A stretch of DNA of 64,000 nucleotides from Lutibaculum baratangense AMV1 (GCF_000496075.1 NZ_AWXZ01000016.1:1-64000), one strand, 5' to 3'; positions 43,596 to 55,803 are shown, counted from the first letter of the stretch. Notes: a model not told the origin generated them from the sequence alone. Made by a program: numbers and translations.

Positions 43596-44768
43596 TCAGG
43601 CCGCCTTCGTGAGCTCTGCCTTGGCGGCGGCGAAGGCCCAGTCGAGCCACGGCGTCAGCGCCTCGACGTCGGCCGTCTCGATCGTCGAGCCGCACCAGAT
43701 CCTGAGGCCCGCCGGCGCGTCGCGGTAGTGGCCGATGTCGAGCGCCACGCCCTCCTCCTCGAGGAGCGACACGATGCGCTTGGCGACCTTCGTCTCGGCC
43801 TCCTCGCCCTTCGCCGCGACGTCCGCGTCGGCGATCTTCAAACACACGGAGGTGTTGGAGCGGGTCTTCGGTTCGACGGCGAGGAAGTCGACCCAGGCCG
43901 TGCGTTCCACCCAGGCCGCGATCGCGGCCGTGTTGGCGTCGGCGCGGCCGACGAGGGCGTCGAGCCCGCCGATGCCCTTGCCCCACTGAAGCGCATCGAC
44001 ATAGTCCTCGACACAGAGCATCGAGGGCGTGTTGATCGTCTCGCCCTTGAAGATGCCCTCGATCAGCTTGCCGCCCTTCGTCATGCGGAAGATCTTCGGC
44101 AGCGGCCAGGCCGGCGTGTAGCTCTCGAGGCGCTCGACCGCGCGGGGCGACAGGATCAGCATGCCGTGCGCGGCCTCGCCGCCCATCACCTTCTGCCAGG
44201 AGAAGGTGACGACGTCGAGCTTGTCCCACGGCAGGTCTTGCGCGAAGGCGGCGGACGTCGCGTCGCAGATCGTCAGGCCTTGGCGGTCGGCCTTGATCCA
44301 CTCGCCGTCCGGCACGCGCACGCCCGAGGTCGTGCCGTTCCAGGTGAAGACGACGTCGCGGTCCGTGTCGACCTGCGAGAGACCGGGCAACTCGCCGTAG
44401 GGCGCCTCGATCTTGCGCACGTCGGAAAGCTTCAGCTGCTTGACGATATCGGTGACCCAGCCCGAGCCGAAGCTCTCCCAGGCGAGCACGTCGACGCCGC
44501 GCGCTCCGAGGAGCGACCACAGGGCCATTTCGACGGCGCCGGTGTCGGAGGCCGGCACGATGCCGATGCGGTGGTCGGCCGGAACCCGAAGCACCTCGCG
44601 CGTCAGGTCGATGGCCTGCTGCAGGCGGGTCTTGCCGATCTTGGAGCGATGGGAGCGGCCGAGGACTGCGTCCTGGAGCGCCTCGAGCGACCAGCCGGGT
44701 CGCTTGGCGCAGGGGCCGGAGGAGAAACGCGGATTGCCCGGCCGCGTGGCCGGTTTGGTCGTAATCAT
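43596..44768 (-). CDS. serC: Phosphoserine aminotransferase
   Basis: This PLP enzyme is the second step of serine synthesis. The 390-residue product begins [20 protein letters not shown]; the upstream ATG was rejected because its 28-residue leader is not conserved. The PLP-lysine motif is [19 protein letters not shown], with [11 protein letters not shown] at the N-terminus and [12 protein letters not shown] in the cofactor region. The length and the Arg-rich N-terminus place it in the alphaproteobacterial-type subgroup, distinct from the E. coli enzyme. It probably forms an operon with serA downstream. A hairpin behind the porin gene upstream separates their transcripts. Confidence 0.95.
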   Translation of the reverse strand: MITTKPATRPGNPRFSSGPCAKRPGWSLEALQDAVLGRSHRSKIGKTRLQQAIDLTREVLRVPADHRIGIVPASDTGAVEMALWSLLGARGVDVLAWESFGSGWVTDIVKQLKLSDVRKIEAPYGELPGLSQVDTDRDVVFTWNGTTSGVRVPDGEWIKADRQGLTICDATSAAFAQDLPWDKLDVVTFSWQKVMGGEAAHGMLILSPRAVERLESYTPAWPLPKIFRMTKGGKLIEGIFKGETINTPSMLCVEDYVDALQWGKGIGGLDALVGRADANTAAIAAWVERTAWVDFLAVEPKTRSNTSVCLKIADADVAAKGEEAETKVAKRIVSLLEEEGVALDIGHYRDAPAGLRIWCGSTIETADVEALTPWLDWAFAAAKAELTKAA

Positions 44769-44890
44769 GAAGGCTACCCTCTCAGATAGTCGCGCCTCGT
44801 TGGGGAGGCGTGTCCCACGCATGGGGCTACTCCCACTCCCGACGACTGTCAACGCGCATCTCGAGGGTGTGCGATGCGACCAAAGGAGAA

Positions 44891-44920
44891 GGGGCGGCGG
44901 ACCTTTCGGCCCGCCGCCCC
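44891..44920 (-). terminator. Terminator after the first porin-like gene
   Basis: A perfect 10-bp stem GGGGCGGCGG/CCGCCGCCCC with a 10-nt loop is extended by two A-T pairs. The minus strand continues TTCTCCTTTGG. It follows the stop of the porin-like gene by 32 nt. Confidence 0.8.
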
Positions 44921-44952
44921 TTTCTCGGACGGACTGGCAGGAGCGCGGGGGC

Positions 44953-45681
44953 TCACTGCATCATGTAGCGCACGCCGACCCGCACCTCATGCGCCGCCAG
45001 ATCCTTGATCTCGAGCTCGAAGTCCTGATCGAAGTTGACTTCCTCGATGTTGAGATAGCGATAGCCGACGTCGGCGAGCAAGTTCGGCGTCAGGGACACG
45101 CTGGCGCCTGCCATCAAGGCCCAAGTCAGGCCCCAGGCGTGGTCAGAGCCCTGCAGGGTGGCCTGGACACCGGTGGGGGTGTGCTCGATCCCCGGATCGC
45201 TCACGCCGACCCGTGAGGCGCCGACGCCAGCGCCAACGTAGGGCGTGATTCGGTTCCATGTCCCAAGGTCGACATATGCGTTGGCGAGCACCGTCCAGAT
45301 GTTTGTGTCGCCCTTTAGCACGAACTCCCGTGCGAACGGGATCCGCCCTCTCAGCTCTTGTTCCGGCGCAAAGTCCACCGTCACGTCGGCTCGGAGCCAC
45401 GGGTTGAACTGGTACCCGGCACCCGCCCCGACCGTCCACATGTCCTCGGAGTCGTCGTCGAGGTCGATGGCCGTCGAGCCGACCTGCAGTTTCCAGTCCT
45501 CCATATGCGCGCGATACCCGACATCGCCGCGCAGGTACCAGTTGGAGCCGAACTCCACCGGCACGGGCTCGACGACCGAGCCCTTCATCGGCGGCACCCA
45601 GAGGTCGGCCGCGCCCGCTGCGCCTGCCGTCGCGCCCATCGCCACGGCTGCGGCGAGCGCCAGTTTCATCGTCTTGATCAT
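44953..45681 (-). CDS. Outer-membrane beta-barrel protein (Omp25/31-like), copy 1
   Basis: The 242-residue precursor has a signal peptide ([24 protein letters not shown]) and an eight-strand OmpA-like or opacity-type barrel. Alternating aromatic and hydrophobic strands include [51 protein letters not shown] and [14 protein letters not shown]. It ends in VGVRYMMQ, close to the aromatic-terminated signal for barrel assembly. It is paralogous to the next gene upstream, about 55 nt away. The start codon with MIKTMK gives the best signal peptide. Confidence 0.9.
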   Translation of the reverse strand: MIKTMKLALAAAVAMGATAGAAGAADLWVPPMKGSVVEPVPVEFGSNWYLRGDVGYRAHMEDWKLQVGSTAIDLDDDSEDMWTVGAGAGYQFNPWLRADVTVDFAPEQELRGRIPFAREFVLKGDTNIWTVLANAYVDLGTWNRITPYVGAGVGASRVGVSDPGIEHTPTGVQATLQGSDHAWGLTWALMAGASVSLTPNLLADVGYRYLNIEEVNFDQDFELEIKDLAAHEVRVGVRYMMQ

Positions 45682-45736
45682 GGCGAGTTCCATAGGTTCA
45701 CGAGCGAGCCGGCAGGCGGCATCGGGCGCGTCCGGG

Positions 45737-46519
45737 TCACATCAGGTAGCGGATGCCGAAGAAGACGTCGTGCGAGGTGACGTCCTTGAACTCGAGGGGG
45801 TTGTAGACCGTGTTCGTCCCGTCGAGCGCGAGGATGTCGCCGGACCGCGCGTCGCCCATGTCGACGTAGCGGTAGCCGACCTCGAAGGCGAGGTTCGGGC
45901 TGACGTCGTAGGCGACGCCCGCATGCAGCGCCCAGGCGAAGTTCCAGGTGGAATAGTCGCCGTCGGTCCGGTAGACGTTGCCCGCCTCATCGGTGTCGGT
46001 GAAATCGTTCATCGAGATCCGCGCGCCACCGATACCGGCGCCGACATAGGGCGTGATGCTGTGCCAGGTGCCGAGGTCGACATAGGCGTTCGCGAGGAAC
46101 AGCCACTCGGTCTTGTTGCCGTCGAAGCGGTTGGTGCCGCTGATCGTGCCGTCGACGTCCGTGAAGGTCCAGCTGTCGCGCCCGACGAAGTCGGACTTGC
46201 CGCGATACTCGCCCGTCACGTCGAAGCGGAACCAGTCGTTCATCTTGTAGCCGACGCCGCCGCCGACGAAGTAGGATTCGTCGAAGTCCTTCTCCTCGAC
46301 CGTATAGGAGGTCGCGGTCGCGTAGAGGGCGTTGTCGATCTTGTCGACCTTCTGGTTCGAGATGCCGACATAGCCGCGCAGATACCAGGCCGAGGCGAAG
46401 GTCGGCTCGATCGGCAGTGGCTCGATGATCGGCGGCTCGTAGAGATCGGCTGCGTGCGCACCCGTCGCGGCGGCGATCGCCACCACACTCACCAGAAGCG
46501 TGTTCCTGAGGTTCCTCAT
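45737..46519 (-). CDS. Outer-membrane beta-barrel protein (Omp25/31-like), copy 2
   Basis: The 260-residue precursor starts MRNLRNTLLVSVVAIAAATGAHA, followed by a barrel parallel to copy 1: [55 protein letters not shown] and EVGYRYVDMGDARS. It shares the [18 protein letters not shown] block with copy 1, which marks a tandem duplication. It ends FGIRYLM. AAGGA lies about 9 nt before the ATG. Its upstream gap contains the array of TTAA elements described separately, so it may be cell-cycle controlled. Confidence 0.9.
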   Translation of the reverse strand: MRNLRNTLLVSVVAIAAATGAHAADLYEPPIIEPLPIEPTFASAWYLRGYVGISNQKVDKIDNALYATATSYTVEEKDFDESYFVGGGVGYKMNDWFRFDVTGEYRGKSDFVGRDSWTFTDVDGTISGTNRFDGNKTEWLFLANAYVDLGTWHSITPYVGAGIGGARISMNDFTDTDEAGNVYRTDGDYSTWNFAWALHAGVAYDVSPNLAFEVGYRYVDMGDARSGDILALDGTNTVYNPLEFKDVTSHDVFFGIRYLM

Positions 46520-46612
46520 CGCCTTAGTCCTTCCCCGTGGCTGCGGCCCGTCCTGCTTTCCGCAGCGCAGCTTCGGGCCCCTTCGATGGAGTTGGATATT
46601 CGGCGGGATTGG

Positions 46613-46666
46613 TTAAGCAGCCTTTAACCGCGTTTCTTAACCAATCCTGTTAAGCAAGAGCTTTAA
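46613..46666. promoter_or_regulatory. Array of five TTAA elements, possible CtrA-type control region
   Basis: TTAA begins at 46613, 46624, 46637, 46650 and 46663, giving spacings of 11, 13, 13 and 13 nt. The first two form an exact TTAA-N7-TTAA, the consensus for the alphaproteobacterial cell-cycle regulator CtrA; the others are TTAA-N9-TTAA. It lies between the divergent porin-like and aminotransferase genes. Binding by CtrA is inference. Confidence 0.55.
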
Positions 46667-46703
46667 CCTTTCCGACCAATCTAGACACGATGGATCCACT
46701 GGT

Positions 46704-47869
46704 GTGACTTCGCTGCAACTGACCTTTCCCGCCCCGCTGCCAGTCCAGCGCCACCTCTTCGACCTGCCGCGCGAGATCGCCTGGCTGAACTGCGCCTACA
46801 TGTCGCCGCTGCCGCGCGCCTCGCGGGAGGCGGGCGAGAAAGGGATCCGGCGCAAGTCGGAGCCGTGGTCGATCGCGCCTTCCGATTTCTTCTCGGAGAC
46901 GGAGGAAGCGCGCTCGCTGTTCGCCCGCCTGATCGGTGCCGAGGACGGCGACATCGCGGTCGTTCCCTCCACCTCCTACGGCATAGCCACGGCCGCGAGG
47001 AACATCGGGGTCGGCAAGGGCCAGACGATCGTCGTCCTGAAGGACCAGTTCCCGTCGAACGTCCTCACCTGGCAGCGCAAGGCGGCAGCCTGCGGTGCGC
47101 GTCTCCTCACCGTCGAGCGTAGGGAGGACGGCGACTGGGCGACCGCCATCCTCGATGCCATCGACGATACGACGGCAGTCGTGGCCCTGCCCAACTGCCA
47201 TTGGTCGGACGGCTCGGTGGTGGACCTCCAGGCAGTGGCCGACGCGACCCACCGGGTGGGCGCCGCCCTCGTCCTCGACCTCGCCCAGTCGATCGGTGCG
47301 ATGCCGATCGATGTGCTGAGGCTCAAGCCCGACTACGTCGTGGCCGTCTGCTACAAGTGGATGCTGGGTCCCTATGCTCTCGGGTTCCTCTACGTCGCGC
47401 CGCACAGGCAGGAGGGGGAGCCGCTCGAGGAGAACTGGATCGCCCGGACGCGGTCGGAGGATTTCGCGAGCCTCGCCGACTACAGCCCCGACTATCAGCC
47501 CGGTGCCCGCCGGTTCGACATGGGCGAGCGCTCGAGTTTCCACCTGATGCCGGTCGCATCGCGTCCCTCCGCCAGATCCTCGACTGGGAGGTGCCGCGGA
47601 TCGCCGCCGCGCTCGCCGTCCGTACGCGCGAGATCGCCGAGCGCGCGGAGGCACTCGGCTTCCGCTCCCCTCCCGCGGCCGGCCGCGCGCCGCATTTCCT
47701 GGGCCTGCGGCGGCCGGGGGGCGTTCCGGCGGACCTGCTCGACAGGCTGCGGGCGGCCGGCGTCTTCGTGAGCGTTCGCGGCGATTCGGTGCGGGTGACG
47801 CCCCATCTCTACAATGATGAGGAGGACGTCGACCGCTTCTTCACCGCCTTAGAGAGCGCCACCGGCTGA
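46704..47869 (+). pseudogene. Class V aminotransferase-fold enzyme disrupted by a frameshift
   Basis: The reading frame gives a good PLP-dependent class V (cysteine-desulfurase/kynureninase-like) enzyme for about 285 residues: LNCAYMSPLPRASREAG, AVVPSTSYGIATAARN, VALPNCHWSDGSVVDLQ, and the PLP lysine in VAVCYKWMLGPYALGFLYV. After FHLMPVA the match stops and continues in another frame as IASLRQILDWEVPRIAAALA to the true C-terminus FTALESATG. One base appears to be missing near 47556-47558. This is either a real pseudogene or an assembly error. The GTG start has only a weak ribosome site. It is convergent with glmM. Confidence 0.85.
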
Positions 47870-47871
47870 CA

Positions 47872-49218
47872 TCAGGCCGTCTCGCGCTCGAGCGCCTCGA
47901 TGATGTCGCCGACGACGGAGTTGACGAGGCGCGTATCCTCGCCCTCCGCCATGACGCGGATGACCGGCTCGGTCCCGGAGGGGCGGATCACGAGGCGACC
48001 GCTTTGTCCCAGCCGCTCGCGCCCCCCCTCGATCGCCCGCTGCACGAGGGAGGATTCGAGCGGCCTGCCCTCGCGAAAGCGGACGTTCCTCAGGATCTGC
48101 GGCAGAGGCTCGAAGCGGTGGCAGGCCTCGCTGACAGGCCTGCCCGAGCGGGCCACGACGGCGAGGAGCTGCAGCGCCGCGACCAGCCCGTCGCCGGTCG
48201 TCGCATAGTCCGACAGGATGATGTGCCCGGACTGTTCGCCGCCGAGATTGTAGCCCCGATCCCGCATCGTCTCGAGAACGTGCCGATCGCCGACCGCGGT
48301 CCGGACGAGGCCGAGGCCGAGGCTGTCGAGAAAGCGTTCCAGACCGAGATTCGACATGACGGTCGCCACGATGCCGGGGGCCGCGAGCCTTCCATCCTCG
48401 TGCCACGACTGGGCCACCACGGCCATGAGCTGATCGCCATCGACGATCTCGCCCTTCTCGTCGACCACGATGACCCGGTCCGCATCGCCGTCGAGGGCGA
48501 TGCCGATATCCGCCCTCACCTCGCGCACCTTGTTGCAGAGCGCATCGGTCGACGTCGAGCCGCATTCCTTGTTGATGTTGAGGCCGTTCGGCTCGACCCC
48601 CAGGGGGACGACCTCCGCGCCCAGTTCCCAGAGCGCGTCCGGCGCCACCTTGTAGGCGGCGCCGTTGGCGCAATCGATCACGATGCGGAGGCCCTCGAGC
48701 TTCATCTCGCGAGGCAGGGTGCGCTTGGCGAACTCGATGTACCGGGCATGCACGCCCTCGATGCGCTTGGCCCGACCGAGCGCCGGGGATTCGGCGAGGA
48801 ACTCCGTCAGGTCCGCCTCGATGAGCTGCTCGATCTGGGCCTCGGTCTCGTTCGACAGCTTGTAGCCGTCCGCGTCGAAGAGCTTGATGCCGTTGTCCTC
48901 GAAGGGATTGTGCGACGCGGAGATCATCACGCCGAGATCGGCGCGCAGCGACCGGGTCAGCATGGCGACCGCCGGCGTCGGCATCGGCCCGAGCTGGAAC
49001 ACGTCCATGCCGACCGAGGTGAAGCCCGCAACCATGGCGGATTCGAGCATGTAGCCGGACAGGCGCGTGTCCTTGCCGATGACGACCCGGTGGCGATGGC
49101 TGCCGCGACGCAACGCTATACCGGCCGCCATGCCGGCCTTCATCGCGATCTCGGGCGTCATCGGGTGCCGGTTCGCCTGCCCCCGTATGCCGTCCGTCCC
49201 GAAGTAACCCTTCGCCAT
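47872..49218 (-). CDS. glmM: Phosphoglucosamine mutase
   Basis: This converts glucosamine-6-phosphate to glucosamine-1-phosphate for UDP-GlcNAc synthesis. The 448-residue product starts [20 protein letters not shown]. It has the phosphoserine loop [17 protein letters not shown] (about residue 100), the metal-binding loop [15 protein letters not shown], the sugar-binding GGEQSGHI, and the phosphate-binding [15 protein letters not shown]. All four domains are complete. It lies about 280 nt downstream of ftsH in the same direction, an order widely conserved in proteobacteria, but a terminator lies between them. Confidence 0.97.
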   Translation of the reverse strand: MAKGYFGTDGIRGQANRHPMTPEIAMKAGMAAGIALRRGSHRHRVVIGKDTRLSGYMLESAMVAGFTSVGMDVFQLGPMPTPAVAMLTRSLRADLGVMISASHNPFEDNGIKLFDADGYKLSNETEAQIEQLIEADLTEFLAESPALGRAKRIEGVHARYIEFAKRTLPREMKLEGLRIVIDCANGAAYKVAPDALWELGAEVVPLGVEPNGLNINKECGSTSTDALCNKVREVRADIGIALDGDADRVIVVDEKGEIVDGDQLMAVVAQSWHEDGRLAAPGIVATVMSNLGLERFLDSLGLGLVRTAVGDRHVLETMRDRGYNLGGEQSGHIILSDYATTGDGLVAALQLLAVVARSGRPVSEACHRFEPLPQILRNVRFREGRPLESSLVQRAIEGGRERLGQSGRLVIRPSGTEPVIRVMAEGEDTRLVNSVVGDIIEALERETA

Positions 49219-49437
49219 CGCCCGATGTCTCCTTTTGGTGCGGCTACGGTGTAGTGCGGATCAGCCGCGGGATACTAGATCCGGTTTCTTCAACAAAGAT
49301 GTGCGCATCTTACGAAAGCGGGACTTCGGGTGCCAACGAAGCCTTCCGGGCAAGTGCTGCGGCGGCGGGTAGCCGTCGTCCGGCGCCGTGCCTTGCACTC
49401 CTCCCGCAATTCTCCGAGCGCACGCCGCCTTCAAGGA

Positions 49438-49466
49438 AAAGGGCCGCCTGCGGGAGGCGGCCCTTT
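49438..49466 (-). terminator. Terminator after ftsH
   Basis: A stem AGGGCCGCCT/AGGCGGCCCT with a GCGGG loop is flanked by AAA and TTT. The minus strand runs on as TTTTCCTTGAAGG. It sits 36 nt past the ftsH stop and should separate ftsH from glmM. Confidence 0.85.
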
Positions 49467-49501
49467 CTGTTTCTGCACAGGCCCGTGTCACATCGGGCGC
49501 A

Positions 49502-51430
<1,929 letters not shown>

Positions 51431-51570
51431 GCGCGTCCTTCTCGTCCCGGTGCCGGTGGGCGCGAGCCTGCCGCCGGCGCCGAGCTCCGTGATCCCCATT
51501 GGGACCTAAGATAGGTGGAGGCTTTCACCTTGCCAAGAAGAGCTAGGGTTCGCCGTAAATGCGAACCTGC

Positions 51571-52869
51571 TCACCACACGGAAACCCGCCTCCGCAGATC
51601 CAGTTCGACGAAGCGCAGCTCTACCAGCTCGCCGTACGGTTCGACACCGTTCCAGCGAGGAATGGGTGCGGCAACGGGTCGCCCGCCGAGGCATGCGGCC
51701 GGCAGCGCCGCCAGCACGCCCGGCGGCAAGTTCTCTCCCGACGCGTCCGGCGGCAACTGCCGCCCCAGCGGTGCGATCTCGAGATCCTCACCCGACCCGT
51801 TGGCGATGCGGAAGCGGTTGTCCCACATCGCGACCGTGTTTGCCGGCACGGCCATCCTCGGCAGGCCCTCCCTGCCCCACTCGCGATGGACCAGGAGCCC
51901 GTCCGTCGATGGTCTGAGCGCGCAGCCTGCGAGGGTGGCGCCCGAGAAGGAGGCGCTGCCGAGCTCGGCCCACAGCCGTTCGAGCCGATCGAGCCGTGGC
52001 GGAAGCGTCCCGCCACCGACAGCCATCAGGACGCGCGCGAGGACGCGCAGCCCGATCTCCTCCTCGGCCCGCACCAGCTCCCGCAGATCGACCGTCGCGA
52101 AGCCGGCATTGTCTATCGCGCACACGTCCCGTTCGAGATGCCGTGCCGAGGCTTCGAGCGCCGCTCGCGCGCGCGACAGACGGCGGGCCGTCGCGGCGAG
52201 ACGCCGGGCATCGAGCCCCTCCTTCGCGAGCGCAGGCATGAGGCGGCGCAGGCGGGCCCGCGCGAAGGCGTCGGAGCCGTTGCTCGGGTCCTCGATCCAG
52301 GTCCGCCCGTGTTCCCGCAGCGTCGCGACCAGACGGTCCTTCGGAACGTCGAGCAGCGGGCGCATGTGCACGATCTCGCCGCGCATGACCGAACCGGACA
52401 TGGCCGACAGGCCGTCGACGCCGGACCCTCGCGCGAGCCGCAGCAGCAGTGTCTCCGCCTGGTCGTCCAGATGGTGAGCCGTCACGAGATGGCTCAGCCC
52501 GTGGCGTGCGCAGGCCTCGCAGAGAAGCCGGTAGCGCGCGGTCCGCGCGGCGGCCTGCAGGTTCGAGAAGGGTTTGGGTCCCGTCCAGCGCAGCGTCTCG
52601 TGCGCCAGGGCAAGCTCCGCGGCCCATGCCGCGACCCGCTTCGCCTCGGCCGCGCTCCCCTCGCGCAACCCGTGATCGACCGTCAGGACCCGCATCGGCA
52701 GGTGCGACGCGGCCCGCCGACGCCAGTCGGCCAGGAGGTGCATCAGCGCGACGCTGTCGGCGCCCCCCGAGACGGCGACCGCGATGCCGGTGGCCGGCAG
52801 GAGCGGCGCGAAGAGCTCGTCGGCCTCCCCGGCCGTCAGGCCCGAAGCGATGCCTGCCTCAGCAGCCAC
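51571..52869 (-). CDS. tilS: tRNA(Ile) lysidine synthetase
   Basis: TilS converts the wobble cytidine of tRNA-Ile(CAU) to lysidine. The 432-residue protein starts with GTG, which overlaps the cpoB stop by 11 nt. The PP-loop ATPase motif VSGGADSVALMHLLADW lies near residue 34. VDHGLREGSAAEAKRVA, TAHHLDDQAETLLLRLARG and WIEDPSNGSDAFARARLRR follow, all family signatures. The C-terminal region is the less conserved TilS helical domain. A longer ATG frame would reach well into cpoB and was rejected. It sits between cpoB and ftsH, as in many alphaproteobacteria. Confidence 0.93.
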   Translation of the reverse strand: MAAEAGIASGLTAGEADELFAPLLPATGIAVAVSGGADSVALMHLLADWRRRAASHLPMRVLTVDHGLREGSAAEAKRVAAWAAELALAHETLRWTGPKPFSNLQAAARTARYRLLCEACARHGLSHLVTAHHLDDQAETLLLRLARGSGVDGLSAMSGSVMRGEIVHMRPLLDVPKDRLVATLREHGRTWIEDPSNGSDAFARARLRRLMPALAKEGLDARRLAATARRLSRARAALEASARHLERDVCAIDNAGFATVDLRELVRAEEEIGLRVLARVLMAVGGGTLPPRLDRLERLWAELGSASFSGATLAGCALRPSTDGLLVHREWGREGLPRMAVPANTVAMWDNRFRIANGSGEDLEIAPLGRQLPPDASGENLPPGVLAALPAACLGGRPVAAPIPRWNGVEPYGELVELRFVELDLRRRVSVW

Positions 52870-53710
52870 TTCTTTCCATCTCGCTCCGCGTCCGCTCGAG
52901 GACGGCCTGCGGGGCATTCGGGAAGGTACGGGAGATCTCCGAGAAGGTGGCGCAGGCCGCGTCCGCCTGGCCGAGCTCCTTCAGCGACATGCCGAGCTTG
53001 TAGAGGCTGTCGGGGGCCTTCGCGCTCCTGGGATACTCGGTATATCCCGCGAGGAAGGCGTCGGCGGCCTCCCGGTAGCGCCCGGTCGCGAACAGGGCCT
53101 CGCCGAGCCAGTACTGGGCGTTGCCCGCCAGCTCGTCGTCGGGATGCCGCTGGAGGAAGGCACCGAATGCCTGCTGAGCCGGCGCGAATTCGCCCCTCAG
53201 GATGTAGCCGTAGGCGGTGTCGTAATCGTCCTGAGGCGTGCCGCCGGGCGGGAGGAAGGCCTGCTGCCCGCCCGCGTCGGCGCCGCCATATCGGCCGCCG
53301 CCCTCCTGGATGGAGACGCTGCCGTCAGCGCCCTGCTGGACCGGCGAGGGTCCCTCGAAAGCACCGGAGAGATCGAGGTTCGGACCGGTCGCCGGGACCT
53401 GCCCGAGAATGGCGGGCGGCGCGCCGGGGCCGGCGATGTTGTTCCCGCCGACACCGTACTCCCCGCTCATGTCCATCGGCGGGGCGCCGCGGTCGGACCC
53501 GGAATTGTAGGTGGCGGAGCTGCCGCCACCGGCCGAAAGCTGCTGCTCGAGCTGACGGACCCTGTGATTCAGGGTCTCGACCTGCCCGTTCAGCTGACGG
53601 ATCTGTTCCTCCAGCGTCGACAGCCGGTAGGAGAGATCGGCAGCGCTCTGGGCCGACGCGGGAAGCGCGGCACCGCACAGGAATGCCGCCGCCAGCGTCG
53701 AGCGAAGCAT
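52859..53710 (-). CDS. cpoB: Tol-Pal system coordinator CpoB/YbgF
   Basis: This periplasmic TPR protein couples Tol-Pal action to peptidoglycan synthesis at the septum. The 283-residue precursor starts MLRSTLAAAFLCGAALPASAQ, a standard signal peptide. A coiled coil follows (about 25-65, LEEQIRQLNGQVETLNHRVR), then a Gly/Ser/Gln-rich linker, and three TPR-like repeats (about 155-275), with AYGYILRGEFAPAQQAFGAF and AQYWLGEALFATGRYREAAD. An ATG seven codons upstream is possible, but GAAGG precedes the chosen one. The stop overlaps the tilS start. Confidence 0.9.
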   Translation of the reverse strand: MLRSTLAAAFLCGAALPASAQSAADLSYRLSTLEEQIRQLNGQVETLNHRVRQLEQQLSAGGGSSATYNSGSDRGAPPMDMSGEYGVGGNNIAGPGAPPAILGQVPATGPNLDLSGAFEGPSPVQQGADGSVSIQEGGGRYGGADAGGQQAFLPPGGTPQDDYDTAYGYILRGEFAPAQQAFGAFLQRHPDDELAGNAQYWLGEALFATGRYREAADAFLAGYTEYPRSAKAPDSLYKLGMSLKELGQADAACATFSEISRTFPNAPQAVLERTRSEMERSGC

Positions 53711-53809
53711 GGCCTTCGCAGGGATTGGCATGGTTCTAAACCGCGTTGGTGTCCGGTTGCCTTGGATATGCCCGGTCACATGGCGGTCGAGTTCGACCAA
53801 AGTGAGGCC

Positions 53810-53832
53810 GGGCGGCGCCATCGGCGCCGCCC
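53810..53832 (-). terminator. Hairpin between pal and cpoB
   Basis: A perfect 10-bp stem GGGCGGCGCC/GGCGCCGCCC with an ATC loop lies 9 nt past the pal stop. The minus strand after it is not T-rich, so this may give only partial termination or 3'-end protection within the tol operon. Confidence 0.6.
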
Positions 53833-53841
53833 GTTTCCTTA

Positions 53842-54342
53842 TCAGTTCAGCACCGTCACCGCACGCCGGTTCTGCGACCAGCAGGAGATGTTGTCGCAGA
53901 CCGCGACCGGACGCTCCTTGCCGTAGGAGACGGTGCGGATGCGGGAGGCGTCCACGCCCTGCGAGGCGAGGTAGTCGCGCACGACCTGGGCGCGGCGGGC
54001 GCCCAGCGCCAGGTTGTACTCGCGCGTCCCGCGCTCGTCCGCGTGGCCCTCGACGAGGATCGAGTATCGCGAGTAGCTGCGCAGCCACTGGCCCTGGCGG
54101 TTCAGCGTCTCGCGCGCCTGCGGCGTGAGCGAGGTCGAGTCGGTTTCGAAGAACACGCGGTCACCGACATTGACGGTGAAGTCCTGCGCGCTGCCCGGTG
54201 CGGCGCTGCCGGGACCGCCGGGGCCGCCGAGGCCGGCCTGACCGTCGACGCCCTGCTGCTTCTGCGCGCAGGCCGCCGCCAGCGATGCCATCGCCACGAT
54301 AGCGACGATGCGCAGCGCGCGGGGAAGCATTGAACGAGACAT
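53842..54342 (-). CDS. pal: Peptidoglycan-associated lipoprotein Pal
   Basis: Pal is an outer-membrane lipoprotein that binds peptidoglycan and TolB. The 166-residue precursor has a lipobox LAAAC with the acylated Cys at residue 25. A Gly/Pro-rich linker follows, then an OmpA-like domain (about 60-166): VFFETDSTSLTPQARETLNR, ILVEGHADERGTREYNLALG and RRAQVVRDYLASQGVDASRI. It is the usual neighbour of tolB. It is separated by about 110 nt from tolB, with TTAA elements in between (near 54401 and 54427). Confidence 0.96.
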   Translation of the reverse strand: MSRSMLPRALRIVAIVAMASLAAACAQKQQGVDGQAGLGGPGGPGSAAPGSAQDFTVNVGDRVFFETDSTSLTPQARETLNRQGQWLRSYSRYSILVEGHADERGTREYNLALGARRAQVVRDYLASQGVDASRIRTVSYGKERPVAVCDNISCWSQNRRAVTVLN

Positions 54343-54454
54343 CCCGGTAAACTCCTTGGGAAACGACCGGATCTTACTGATCCCGTGAATAGGTTATTTT
54401 CCTTAACCGCGGGTTCGCGAACAGGGTTAACGGTTCGCTTCGCGACGCTCCAGC

Positions 54455-55771
54455 TCACTCGAGCGGGGGCGACCAGGCCGGGTCGGCGGCGAAGTTCGGC
54501 GTCGGCACGCGCTGCTCGTTGAAGCCCGTGATGTCGACGGTCCACAGGGTGGGGCCGCCGCCGCTGCCCGACGTCTCCCGGGTGAACAGCAGAAGGCGGC
54601 CATTGGGGGCCCAGGTGGGGCTCTCCATGACGCTGCCGCTCGTGGACACGATGCGCTCGCCCGAGCCGTCGGGCCGCATGACGCCGATCATGAACTGGCC
54701 GCCAGCGAGCTTCGTGAAGGCGATCAGGTCGCCGCGCGGCGACCAGGCCGGCTGACCGTACCGCCCGTCGCCGAAGCTGATGCGCTGCGGCTGGCCGCCG
54801 CCGGCGCTCATGACGTAGAGCTGCTGGGTGCCGCCCCGGTCGGATTCGAAGACCACCTGGCCGCCGTCCGGCGAGTAGGACGGGCTCGTGTCGATCGAGG
54901 CGCCGTCGGTCACGCGCCGGGTCGCCCGGCTGCGCAGGTCCATCTCCACGATGTTCGCGTTGCCGCCCTGCTGGAGGCTCAGGATCACGCGCTGGCCGTC
55001 CGGCGAGAAACGCGGCGCGAAGCTCATGCCGGGAAAGTTGCCGAGCACCTCCCGCTGACCCGTCTCGATGTTCAGGAGATAGACCCGCGGCGTTTCCCCG
55101 ATCGGCTGCGAAACGTAGGTGATCTCCTGCCGCGTCGGCGAGTAGCGCGGGCTGCGCACGATCTCGTTCTGCGAGCCCGTGAGGTAGCGGACATTGGCGC
55201 CGTCCTGATCCATGATCGCGAGGCGGCGCAGCCGGTTGTCCTTCGGCCCGGACTCCTCGACGAAGGCGATCCGGGTGTCGAAGTAGCCCTGTTCGCCGGT
55301 GAGGCGCTCGTAGACCGCGTCGGCGATGATGTGACCGATGCGGCGGAGATTGTCGCCCGCCGCGAAGTACTGCTGTCCGACGAGCTGCTGGCCGGAGGCG
55401 ACGTCCCACAGGCGGAACTCCGCCTTCAGCCGCCCATCGGGCTGCGGCGTGACGCGACCGGTGACGAGCGCCTGGGCGTTGATCGCCCGCCAGCTGCCGA
55501 AGTTCGGCACGGCGTCGACGCCGAGACCGGCTTCGATGAAGGCTGATTGATCGATGGGCCGAAAGAGCCCCGAGCGCCGCAAGTCGTTGGTCAGGACCTC
55601 CGAGACCTGCTGTCCGAGCTGCGGGTTGCCAGACGCGTCGCCGAAGCGGGTGATCGCGATCGGCATCGGCTCGACGCGCCCCTGCGTGATGTCGAGCTCG
55701 AGCACGGCCTCCGCCCTCGGGGCGACGAAGAGGCTGGCGAGCAGGAGCGCGGCGGTGAGAAAGGACTTCAT
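54455..55771 (-). CDS. tolB: Periplasmic translocation protein TolB
   Basis: TolB is a beta-propeller protein that links Pal to the inner-membrane TolQRA. The 438-residue precursor has a signal peptide ([22 protein letters not shown]). The N-terminal D1 domain follows ([20 protein letters not shown]), then six WD40-like PD40 repeats (for example [60 protein letters not shown]). The ATG was chosen for its signal peptide; the open frame is much longer. It follows tolA by 32 nt. Confidence 0.97.
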   Translation of the reverse strand: MKSFLTAALLLASLFVAPRAEAVLELDITQGRVEPMPIAITRFGDASGNPQLGQQVSEVLTNDLRRSGLFRPIDQSAFIEAGLGVDAVPNFGSWRAINAQALVTGRVTPQPDGRLKAEFRLWDVASGQQLVGQQYFAAGDNLRRIGHIIADAVYERLTGEQGYFDTRIAFVEESGPKDNRLRRLAIMDQDGANVRYLTGSQNEIVRSPRYSPTRQEITYVSQPIGETPRVYLLNIETGQREVLGNFPGMSFAPRFSPDGQRVILSLQQGGNANIVEMDLRSRATRRVTDGASIDTSPSYSPDGGQVVFESDRGGTQQLYVMSAGGGQPQRISFGDGRYGQPAWSPRGDLIAFTKLAGGQFMIGVMRPDGSGERIVSTSGSVMESPTWAPNGRLLLFTRETSGSGGGPTLWTVDITGFNEQRVPTPNFAADPAWSPPLE

Positions 55772-55803
55772 GGCATCGCCTGGTTGAAGGGATCGGGACG
55801 GCG

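Noticed and set aside
41826-44789. 987-codon plus-strand open frame opposite serA and serC
   Set aside because: It is a long antisense shadow of two textbook enzymes with no recognisable motif.
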